Source: Streptococcus gwangjuense (GTDB lineage: Bacteria > Bacillota > Bacilli > Lactobacillales > Streptococcaceae). Taken from it: DNA of 64,000 nt. Within the stretch, counting starts at the first letter, position 1. Each line of letters opens with the position of its first letter. The notes under the pieces were generated by a model, which saw nothing but the letters and a program-made list of their open reading frames with translations, searched no databases and had not been told where the DNA came from. This document shows, in pieces, positions 58,097 to 64,000 of this stretch. The stretch is taken from assembly GCF_003627155.1 (NCBI RefSeq), contig NZ_CP032621.1, positions 496,001 to 560,000 of the forward strand. Reading direction: 5' to 3'. The position numbers and the translations under genes were made by a program.

Positions 58097-58127
58097 AAAA
58101 CCAGCGTCAGAAAACGCTGGTTTTTTT
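58097..58127 (+). terminator. carB / pyr operon terminator
   Basis: AAAACCAGCGT/ACGCTGGTTTT stem, short loop, seven T. Confidence 0.93.
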
Positions 58128-58543
58128 CAATGCTGTTCTTGCTTGTTTTAACTATCATGCTTTCCTTAAGAATCATTTCAAAATGTGATGCAATAAGAAT
58201 AAATTGGAAATAGAAAACTATTTTCAACATTTCTTTCAAAAACAATCAATAAAATAGGTAAAGACAAGATTAGGAAGTGAATATTCCGATGTCTTCTTAC
58301 AAAAAGGTCTCTCTTCCATTCGAGATTTTTCCCTTAATTTATCTGACCTCTAAGAAGTCAGTGATGGGATAATTTACCAATGCTAAGTGGAATACAATCC
58401 TAGGCTACGTAGTTTCAATCATCTTGACCATTCTCAATATCAAGCTTCTTTTCGACATTTTTTAACCCCGTTTGAAATCAATTATAGTGTTAGCGTGATG
58501 GTTGACAAATAGAAAGTAGTAGTGATTGGTTCATAAAAAGAAG
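58128..58543 (+). other. Gene-free stretch between carB and rpmE
   Basis: No intact gene. 58128-58288 is AT-rich with nothing recognisable, 58289-58465 holds the Nramp-like remnant listed separately, and the remainder precedes the rpmE terminator. Confidence 0.6.
58289..58465 (+). pseudogene. Decayed C-terminus of an Nramp-type (MntH) metal transporter
   Basis: In one frame the codons give SLPFEIFPLIYLTSKKSVMG, an in-frame TAA, then FTNAKWNTILGYVVSIIL and NIKLLFDIF before a natural stop. This matches the end of Nramp Mn/Fe transporters, where 'LPFALIPLIYFTS...VMG.F.N.KW' precedes the last helix. The stop interrupts an otherwise continuous reading frame of 58 codons, and everything upstream of the fragment has been lost. 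Recognition is from family knowledge, not a search. Confidence 0.6.
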
Positions 58544-58576
58544 AAAAAAAAGAACAGTCGAAACTGTTCTTTTTTA
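58544..58576 (-). terminator. rpmE terminator
   Basis: On the minus strand AAAAAAGAACAG-tttcga-CTGTTCTTTTTTTT; strong. Confidence 0.9.
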
Positions 58577-58579
58577 TCA

Positions 58580-58822
58580 TTATTTGAGACCGTATTTTTT
58601 GTTGAAACGATCCACGCGTCCATCTGCTTGAGTGAACTTTTGACGTCCAGTGTAGAATGGGTGTGAGTCTGATGAAATTTCCACACGGATCAATGGGTAT
58701 GTTTCACCTTCGAACTCAACTGTTTCGTTAGAGCGTTTTGTTGAACCGCTAAGGAATTGGTAACCAGTAGTTGTGTCCATGAAGACAACTGGGCGATATT
58801 CTGGATGGATATCTTTTTTCAT
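58580..58822 (-). CDS. rpmE2: 50S ribosomal protein L31, type B
   Basis: 80-residue ribosomal protein, starting [14 protein letters not shown]. It lacks the CxxC zinc ligands of type A L31, so it is the zinc-independent form, sometimes induced by zinc limitation. The ATG at 58822 follows AGGAAATATTGC. The upstream in-frame codons from 58864 look like untranslated leader. No clear zinc-repressor box is seen. Confidence 0.95.
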
Positions 58823-58917
58823 TTTGCAATATTTCCTTTCTGCCATGGTCTCTTTGCGAGCCATAGATTGTTACCATACTAGTCTATCAGATTATGAAAT
58901 GTTTGGCAAGTATTTTA

Positions 58918-59853
58918 TCAGTTTTTAAGCAAGTTTTTTAACTTTTGGTATATGATTTCGTTTTCCTCTAGGCTATAGGAATTAGCACCGCTTGCTAGAG
59001 GGTGGCCTCCTCCATCATGTTCTTTGGCAATTTCATTGATAGGATGGATTTTACTGCGTAAGCGAACACGGTAGTGGCCATCAGCCTGTTCTACAAAAAT
59101 TCCCCAGAGACTGACGCTGTCAATACGACCAGGTGCTCCAACAATAGCGGCAGTTTCAGCATCGGTAACATTGAATTGTTTCAAGACTTCTTGACTCAGG
59201 ATAACGCGCGCTGCACCATTTTCATCCACTTCCAGATGGTCGTAGATGTAGCCCTGTAGTTTAGCAATTTTGTAGCTCATAGTGTCCATTTTGCGAGTGA
59301 GAGACGCAAAGTCAAAGTTATGTTCTCTCAGAAAGGCAGCCAGGCGAAGAGTCCGTGCAGTGGTAGAAGGGTAGAGGAAACGACCTGTATCACCAACGAT
59401 TCCTGCAAAGAGCAACTCCGCAGCTCGATTTGACAAGGTCAGTTGGGTTGTTTCAGCAAATAGGGTAATCATCTCACTAGCGCTACTTGAACTAGTATCC
59501 ACCCAAAATAGGTCACCGTATACATCATCATTTGGATGGTGATCAATCTTAATGAGAAAATCGCCTTGACTATAGCGCTTATCATCAATACGAGCAGTAT
59601 TCGCTGTATCACAGACGATGACAAGGGCACCTTGGTAGGCACTATCTTCAACAGAATCCATTTCAGCCATCCAAGTAAGAGTTGGTTCATCAAAACCAAC
59701 GGCTTTGATGGTTTTTTCTGGGAAATGATGTTCCAGTAAGGATTTCAATCCCACCTGACTTCCCAAGGCATCAGGGTCTGGTTTCATATGGCGGTGAATG
59801 ATAATCGTGTCGTATTCTTTGATTTTTTCTAAAATTTGATGGCAAACGTCCAT
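58918..59853 (-). CDS. pde2: DHH/DHHA1 phosphoesterase (NrnA/Pde2-like)
   Basis: 311-residue cytosolic manganese-dependent phosphoesterase. DHH domain: IIHRHMKPDPDALGSQ, IVCDTANTARID and LIKIDHHPNDDVYGD. C-terminal DHHA1 substrate domain with DGGGHPLASGA. Relatives degrade nanoRNA, pAp, and pApA from c-di-AMP; the pneumococcal protein of this length is Pde2. The ATG at 59853 is preferred; TTG at 59865 is in frame. Divergent from flavodoxin. Confidence 0.92.
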   Translation of the reverse strand: MDVCHQILEKIKEYDTIIIHRHMKPDPDALGSQVGLKSLLEHHFPEKTIKAVGFDEPTLTWMAEMDSVEDSAYQGALVIVCDTANTARIDDKRYSQGDFLIKIDHHPNDDVYGDLFWVDTSSSSASEMITLFAETTQLTLSNRAAELLFAGIVGDTGRFLYPSTTARTLRLAAFLREHNFDFASLTRKMDTMSYKIAKLQGYIYDHLEVDENGAARVILSQEVLKQFNVTDAETAAIVGAPGRIDSVSLWGIFVEQADGHYRVRLRSKIHPINEIAKEHDGGGHPLASGANSYSLEENEIIYQKLKNLLKN

Positions 59854-59956
59854 AAATAACCTCAATTCTTTCTCATTTCATTGTAGCACAAGAATTTTTA
59901 TTTTTAAAATGAAAAAGATGTGATATAATGGAGAAAGATAAATTGAGGAGGACGAT

Positions 59957-60400
59957 ATGGCATTAGCAAAAATTGTATTTGCCAGTATGACCGGTAATAC
60001 CGAAGAAATTGCAGATATTGTAGCAGACAAATTACGTGACTTGGGCTTGGATGTCGATGTTGATGAATGTACAACTGTTGACGCTTCAGACTTCTTGGAG
60101 GCAGATATCGCTATCGTTGCGACCTATACTTATGGTGATGGAGAATTGCCAGATGAGATGATGGACTTCTACGAAGACCTAGCAGATCTCAATTTGAATG
60201 GTAAAATCTACGGAGTGGTTGGTTCAGGTGACACCTTCTACGATGAATTCTGTAAGGCTGTTGATGATTTTGACCGTGTCTTTGTGTCAACAGGAGCAGA
60301 AAAAGGTTCAGAGTGTGTTAAAGTTGATCTTTCTGCCGAGGAAGAAGATATTGAACGCTTGGAACAATTCGCAGAAGAATTGGCTGCTAAAGTAGGATAA
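59957..60400 (+). CDS. Flavodoxin
   Basis: 147-residue acidic FMN-binding electron carrier of the short-chain type. The phosphate loop FASMTGNTEEIADIVAD, the isoalloxazine loops TYTYGDGELPDEMMDFYEDL and VVGSGDTFYDEFCKAVD are textbook. Very acidic C-terminus. GATATAATGG promoter and GAGGAGG ribosome site. Physiological partner unknown. A weak terminator follows at 60410. Confidence 0.95.
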   Translation: MALAKIVFASMTGNTEEIADIVADKLRDLGLDVDVDECTTVDASDFLEADIAIVATYTYGDGELPDEMMDFYEDLADLNLNGKIYGVVGSGDTFYDEFCKAVDDFDRVFVSTGAEKGSECVKVDLSAEEEDIERLEQFAEELAAKVG

Positions 60401-60409
60401 GCATAAACG

Positions 60410-60437
60410 TGCGCTGATGCAATTAATCAGTGCATTT
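60410..60437 (+). terminator. Flavodoxin terminator
   Basis: TGC-g-CTGAT/ATCAG-t-GCA hairpin followed by five T. Confidence 0.7.
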
Positions 60438-60515
60438 TTCTTATCGTGAGTTGGGATTTTACTAGCCTATTTGATGGCTTTTTGATACAATAATTCAAAT
60501 AAAGGAGGAGACTGT

Positions 60516-60782
60516 ATGGATTTAGATATTATTCGTCAAGAAATTGATCAAATCGACGATCAAATTGTTAAACTTCTAGAAGCACGAATGCACTTAGTTG
60601 AAGGGGTTGTCGCTTATAAGAAGGCTTCAAGGAAACCGATTTTAGATACCAAGAGAGAAGCAGTTATTTTTGAAAAGGTCAGAAATCGTGTAGATGACAA
60701 ACGTTATCAGGAGACTATTGTCGCAACGTTTTCGGACATACTCAAACGTTCGCGTGATTATCAGGACCAAAACATCAAATGA
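60516..60782 (+). CDS. Chorismate mutase (AroQ type)
   Basis: 88-residue all-helical monofunctional chorismate mutase producing prephenate for Phe/Tyr synthesis. The three-helix pattern has conserved residues: IRQEIDQIDDQIVKLLEARM (Arg and Asp), VAYKKASRKPILDTKREAVI (Lys) and the C-terminal ATFSDILKRSRDYQ. AAAGGAGGAG precedes the ATG. Its stop overlaps the crcB start by four bases, an odd functional pairing but a tight operon. Confidence 0.92.
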   Translation: MDLDIIRQEIDQIDDQIVKLLEARMHLVEGVVAYKKASRKPILDTKREAVIFEKVRNRVDDKRYQETIVATFSDILKRSRDYQDQNIK

Positions 60783-61153
60783 AAAAAGAACAATTTTATC
60801 CGCTAGGGATTTTTCTAGCTGCTATGTTGGGTGGACTTGTCCGCTACCTAGTTTCCACTTGGTTACCAGCCAGTCCAGACTTTCCTTGGGGCACTCTCTT
60901 TGTCAACTATCTGGGAATTTTCTGCTTGGTGTATCTTGTCAAGGGCTATCTGGTCTATAAGGGGACAAGTAAAGGTGTTATTTTAGCACTGGGTACAGGT
61001 TTTTGCGGAGGTTTAACAACCTTTTCTAGTCTCATGCTTGATACTGTGAAACTGCTTGATACAGGGCGTTATCTTAGTTTAGTCCTGTATTTGCTTTTGA
61101 GCATCGGTGGAGGACTGCTTTTAGCTTACTATTTAGGGAGGAAGAAATGGTAA
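60779..61153 (+). CDS. crcB: Fluoride channel CrcB/Fluc, subunit 1
   Basis: 124-residue four-helix membrane protein that exports fluoride. GGLVRYLVSTWLP, WGTLFVNYLGIF (Asn of the pore) and GFCGGLTTFSSLMLD (the sodium-site TTFS) are present. It overlaps the second crcB gene by seven bases. Tandem pairs form antiparallel heterodimers. No fluoride riboswitch is seen upstream; expression follows the chorismate mutase gene. Confidence 0.94.
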   Translation: MKKEQFYPLGIFLAAMLGGLVRYLVSTWLPASPDFPWGTLFVNYLGIFCLVYLVKGYLVYKGTSKGVILALGTGFCGGLTTFSSLMLDTVKLLDTGRYLSLVLYLLLSIGGGLLLAYYLGRKKW

Positions 61154-61476
61154 TCGTCTATCTTGCAATTGCTTGTGGTTTCGGAGCTTTAGTGCGCTAT
61201 TTCTTTTCCCGCTATAATCAAGCATCTAAATTACCCCTCGGAACGCTCATAGCCAATCTTCTAGGTTGTTTTTTGATTGGATTATTCTACAATCATGTGG
61301 AGTCTAAGGAAGTCTATGCTATTTTAGCGACGGGTTTTTGTGGAGGTTTAACAACCTTCTCTACCTTGAATGACGAACTCCAAAGACTGTTAAGTGATAA
61401 GAAGGTATTTTATAGCTACCTAGCCTTAACCTACCTAGGTGGTTTGGTTGCGATTTTTTTAGGAATTCTGCTATAA
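61147..61476 (+). CDS. crcB: Fluoride channel CrcB/Fluc, subunit 2
   Basis: 109-residue second member of the Fluc pair. FGALVRYFFSRYN, LPLGTLIANLLGCFLIG and TGFCGGLTTFSTLNDE show the pore Asn, the TTFS motif and the Phe gates. Shorter than subunit 1, as is common in heterodimeric systems. GGGAGGAAG within the end of the first gene supplies its ribosome site, so the two are translationally coupled. Confidence 0.94.
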   Translation: MVIVYLAIACGFGALVRYFFSRYNQASKLPLGTLIANLLGCFLIGLFYNHVESKEVYAILATGFCGGLTTFSTLNDELQRLLSDKKVFYSYLALTYLGGLVAIFLGILL

Positions 61477-61505
61477 ATTTCTTTACTTTTTTGTGGAAAT
61501 TTGGT

Positions 61506-61594
61506 AAACTGTATCTTGTGTGTAATGGACGCACAAAAATACAGTTTATCCGCTGAGGAAGGTTCCTCAAGATTGACAAAGATAGGAGAATAAA
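61506..61594 (+). promoter_or_regulatory. Ribosomal protein L19 leader
   Basis: Two hairpins before rplS: outer AAACTGTAT/ATACAGTTT (61506-61514, 61539-61547) with an inner TTGTG/CACAA, then GAGGAA-gg-TTCCTC (61555-61568). They match the layout of the Firmicute L19 autoregulatory leader. The exact transcript start is not clear, because a possible -10 (TAAACT, 61505-61510) overlaps the outer arm. Confidence 0.7.
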
Positions 61595-61942
61595 ATGAAT
61601 CCATTAATCCAAAGCTTGACTGAAGGTCAACTTCGTACAGATATCCCATCATTCCGTCCTGGTGACACTGTTCGTGTACATGCGAAAGTTGTCGAAGGTA
61701 ACCGTGAACGTATCCAGATTTTTGAAGGTGTTGTTATCGCACGTAAAGGTGCTGGCATTTCTGAAAACTACACAGTTCGTAAAATCTCTAACGGTGTAGG
61801 TGTTGAGCGTATCTTCCCAATCCACACTCCACGTGTTGAAAAAATCGAAGTTGTTCGTTACGGTAAAGTACGTCGTGCGAAATTGTACTACTTGCGTGCT
61901 CTTCAAGGTAAAGCAGCTCGTATCAAAGAAATCCGTCGTTAA
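61595..61942 (+). CDS. rplS: 50S ribosomal protein L19
   Basis: 115-residue ribosomal protein at the 30S-50S interface. It starts [20 protein letters not shown], contains the signature [20 protein letters not shown] and lies behind its typical leader. AGGAG precedes the ATG. A strong terminator follows, then tRNA-Arg. No anomaly. Confidence 0.97.
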
Positions 61943-61948
61943 TTCGAC

Positions 61949-61979
61949 AAAAAAACTCTGCTTTTTCAGCAGAGTTTTT
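61949..61979 (+). terminator. rplS terminator
   Basis: AAAAACTCTGCT/AGCAGAGTTTTT with a short loop. Confidence 0.92.
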
Positions 61980-61984
61980 ATCTA

Positions 61985-62056
61985 GCTCCCTTAGTTCAAT
62001 GGATATAACAACTCCCTCCTAAGGAGTAGTTGCTGGTTCGATTCCGGCAGGGGGCA
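61985..62056 (+). tRNA. tRNA-Arg (anticodon CCT)
   Basis: 72-nt tRNA. Acceptor GCTCCCT/AGGGGGC, D-arm with TTAGTTCAATGGATA, anticodon stem ACTCC/GGAGT around loop CTCCTAA (anticodon CCT, reads AGG), T-loop GGTTCGATTCC, discriminator A, CCA not encoded. The rare-codon arginine tRNA is a frequent integration target in bacteria, and AT-rich accessory genes follow directly. Confidence 0.93.
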
Positions 62057-62211
62057 TTTTGAGTAATGTAAAGAATGTCACAGAAAATTTAAAGTGTTTA
62101 CTTAATGGCTATTTCTACAATTTTATTTTTAAAAATAATTTAGTATTTTTGACCAAATCATGACTAAATTGATACTGTCAATAATTATGTGTAAACACTG
62201 TCTTATTTATA

Positions 62212-62278
62212 TACGAATATGTAAGATAATGATATGATATAAAAAGAGATATTAGATTGTCTATAATGGAGGTTATTT
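62212..62278 (+). promoter_or_regulatory. Candidate SigX (ComX) cin-box before the accessory genes
   Basis: TACGAATA at 62212-62219, the exact competence sigma-factor box, correctly oriented and ending 59 nt before the ATG at 62279, with T-rich sequence upstream. A vegetative-like TATGAT lies slightly downstream, near 62232. GGAGG precedes the ATG. The chance of a random 8-mer match is not negligible. Confidence 0.4.
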
Positions 62279-62914
62279 ATGAATAGCAAGGAATGGATAA
62301 AGGAATTTGAATCTTTAAATGATAGAAAACCAACTCCGGCTGAATTTTCTGAGGCAAAAAAGAACGGTTTATTTACAACTGAGAATGAATATCAGAGCAA
62401 TACAAATCAAGACGGATTAAGTAATATTAAAAATGGTACAGAAAATTTTGATAGTAACTTTCAAAATAAGGTGGAATTTTTTTTATTTAGAATGAATCAA
62501 AAGACATTAAAAGATAGTAATGATAGTCATTCTTTAGAAGAATTTCAATTACAAAAGCATGGTATGTGGTTAAATATCTTCCTTATATTAATTAACTCAT
62601 TTTTATTTTTTATACTATGGATAATAATATTAGATAGCTCGAGAGCAGTTTCTAATGGTGAAATAGGGGCTCCTGCATTATTTGGTTTAGTTTTTATTTC
62701 TGTTTTTTTATCTTTAATTAATTTAGTTCCTACATTAATCAGTCATACGAATTGGAAGTATTTGATTTTTATATTTAATATTTTTATAGGTCCTACAATT
62801 ATAGGATGGTTGGTTTTATTGCTTCTTGCGATTAGTACAAATAAAAGTGATAGACGTGAACAAGAAATGGCATATTTGATAAGAAAAATGAGTAATAAAT
62901 TAGGAGAAGATTAA
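62279..62914 (+). CDS. Accessory membrane protein with N-terminal 'KEWI..FE..NDRKP' motif
   Basis: 211 residues, AT-rich codon use unlike its neighbours. Residues 1-30 (SKEWIKEFESLNDRKPTPAEF) repeat a motif found at the start of the next gene. A polar Asn-rich linker follows. Three hydrophobic helices lie at about 98-122, 130-152 and 161-187, and a charged cytosolic tail ends the protein. No enzymatic motif is visible. It overlaps the next gene by one base (TAATG). The two probably work together at the membrane; function unknown to me. Confidence 0.82.
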   Translation: MNSKEWIKEFESLNDRKPTPAEFSEAKKNGLFTTENEYQSNTNQDGLSNIKNGTENFDSNFQNKVEFFLFRMNQKTLKDSNDSHSLEEFQLQKHGMWLNIFLILINSFLFFILWIIILDSSRAVSNGEIGAPALFGLVFISVFLSLINLVPTLISHTNWKYLIFIFNIFIGPTIIGWLVLLLLAISTNKSDRREQEMAYLIRKMSNKLGED

Positions 62915-64000
62915 TGTTAAAAAAAGAATGGATAGCTTATTTTGAGGAGATTAATGATAGGAAACCGAACATAGACGAAATTCATTCAGCAATGGAAAGT
63001 GAAGAAATCACTATGAATTTTGTTGATAAAATTTTATATAATTATAGGAACAAAGTTCCGAATAAAAAAGTACGTAAACTAATAAGAATTGGTTTGATTT
63101 TATTAACTATTTTTATTCTGTTCTTCCCAATTTTAAAAACTCAATACAACAAAATGATGTATTCAACATATTCAGAAAAATATGAGGCTGTCATTGAGCA
63201 GTATCAAAATGCATTGAGTAGCAAAAGTGATGGTGAAGATTATAAATTAATTATAAAACAACCAAGTCGTCAACCTTCCTATGCTAAAATAGATAGTAAC
63301 GGGGATAGTAAAGAAGAATTGTATATTGTTTTCAAAGATGGTGAAAATAAATATGATATTTTAGCAGTATATGAAGTCAAATTTGGTTCTGTAAAAAAAT
63401 TAGAAAAATCAAAGTTAAAAATATCTAATGAACTTATGTCAAAAGCTAACTGGAGAGCCTTCGATGTGAATAACCTTATGTCTATGAACCTTAAAGAATT
63501 ATCAGAAGGAAATTATAAGAGTGTAAAAGGATTATGGATTAATGGAGATAAGAAAGAAAGTATTGCTTTTGATAATGATGGTTTAATTGCAATCAATGGT
63601 AATGATGTACACAAGGAAAAAAGTCTAACAGTTAAAGAATTCATGATATATAACTGGGATGTTACTTTAAGTGGTCGTTTTCTTTTTAGAGAAATATCAG
63701 ATGGATTTTTGCCGGGGACACTTGAATATAGAGATGGAAGAGATTCATTTAATGGATTTAGATTCATACCTAAGGGTATCGAATATGAAGGAACTGACTC
63801 TAATTATGATAGAATTTATGATGTGATGCATAAGATTGCCTATTATCATGCGTCACATGATTTAGAGAAACAAACTGCAAAAACTACTAAAGTAGATATG
63901 AGTGAAATTTCAAAAGGAAAATATTCTTCTTTGGTAGGAAAATGGTCTCCAAAATCAGATACAAATAAATCTGGTATTGAAATTGACGAAAAAGGGACTG
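62914..64000 (+). CDS. Single-pass protein with shared N-terminal motif and repeated DUF6287-like domains (cut by window end)
   Basis: Open for 362 codons to the window edge. Residues 1-20 (KKEWIAYFEEINDRKPNIDE) match the start of the preceding protein. One transmembrane helix (about 57-74) is followed by a large, presumably extracellular, region. Two repeats resemble the streptococcal DUF6287 domain: one from about residue 191 (NLKELSEGNYKSVKGLWING) and one from about 329 (DMSEISKGKYSSLVGKWSPK). Such repeats are otherwise common in surface lipoproteins. AGGAGAAG precedes the overlapping ATG. The 3' end lies outside the window. Confidence 0.78.
   Translation, partial: MLKKEWIAYFEEINDRKPNIDEIHSAMESEEITMNFVDKILYNYRNKVPNKKVRKLIRIGLILLTIFILFFPILKTQYNKMMYSTYSEKYEAVIEQYQNALSSKSDGEDYKLIIKQPSRQPSYAKIDSNGDSKEELYIVFKDGENKYDILAVYEVKFGSVKKLEKSKLKISNELMSKANWRAFDVNNLMSMNLKELSEGNYKSVKGLWINGDKKESIAFDNDGLIAINGNDVHKEKSLTVKEFMIYNWDVTLSGRFLFREISDGFLPGTLEYRDGRDSFNGFRFIPKGIEYEGTDSNYDRIYDVMHKIAYYHASHDLEKQTAKTTKVDMSEISKGKYSSLVGKWSPKSDTNKSGIEIDEKGT

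Noticed and set aside
63513..63767. 84-codon minus-strand frame in the last gene
   Set aside because: Opposite the long open frame starting at 62914, which has a ribosome site and a domain repeat.

Overview
This 64 kb window is a low-GC Firmicute chromosome segment from a mitis-group Streptococcus, probably S. mitis or a close relative of S. pneumoniae. The evidence is the near-pneumococcal protein content (PgdA with pneumococcal residue numbering, EzrA, CppA, Pde2-like NrnA, the tmRNA tag AKNNTSYALAA), a BOX repeat (boxA-boxB-boxC) at 49748-49906, and streptococcal extended -10 promoters. From memory of the S. pneumoniae TIGR4 map, the gene blocks come from several separate chromosomal neighbourhoods (gyrB-ezrA; pgdA to def; fru-ftsK-thiI; cppA; uraA to carB; rpmE to rplS). 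Together with only one BOX element, this argues for a non-pneumoniae relative or a rearranged strain. That inference is from memory, not from an alignment.

Layout. 1-3.9 kb: tail of a HAD phosphatase, gyrB, ezrA. 4-10.5 kb: pgdA, an aldo/keto reductase, then a T-box leader driving a GFA-like gene, glyQ, glyS and a UPF0291 gene. 10.6-13.5 kb (minus): apbE, an FMN reductase, and a second FMN reductase whose C-terminus carries two ApbE-type flavinylation motifs. 13.8-23.8 kb: nox, pdxST, trhA and a DUF1836 regulator, GNAT, ogt, an Spx/ArsC protein, an amino-acid ABC pair, DUF4059, trxB, rlmB, def. 24-27.5 kb: CapA-like protein, HAD, SGNH hydrolase, tmRNA, a probable integrase scar, tRNA-Ser(GGA). 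27.6-33.6 kb: fruR-fruK-fruA with two FruR-like operator repeats and a cre site, then ftsK. 34.2-40.6 kb: a cysteine desulfurase with thiI, a three-gene esterase/esterase/ATP-grasp cluster, and an aquaglyceroporin. 40.7-44.2 kb: cppA, a serine hydrolase, an EamA transporter, a CPBP protease. 44.2-50.4 kb: uraA (PyrR attenuator), rsmG, lemA-htpX, an ABC-F gene with an elaborate leader, and a small unknown gene. 50.6-58.1 kb: yceD-nth, then pyrR-pyrB-carA-carB under a PyrR attenuator. 58.3-62 kb: a decayed Nramp transporter fragment, rpmE2, nrnA/pde2, flavodoxin, chorismate mutase, a crcB pair, rplS, tRNA-Arg(CCT). 62.2-64 kb: an AT-rich accessory segment with two linked membrane-protein genes that share an N-terminal motif.

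Most of the window is conserved core. The parts most worth a second look are: (1) the apbE operon, which looks like a self-contained cytosolic flavinylation unit; (2) the 338-nt carA-carB spacer, which holds two copies of a 50-nt module whose flanks are identical while the hairpin between them changes sequence but keeps its pairing; (3) the ABC-F leader, with a 3-codon upstream ORF touching a terminator-like hairpin; (4) the two-gene accessory unit behind tRNA-Arg, with a SigX-type cin-box; (5) the uncharacterised hydrolase/hydrolase/ATP-grasp cluster.
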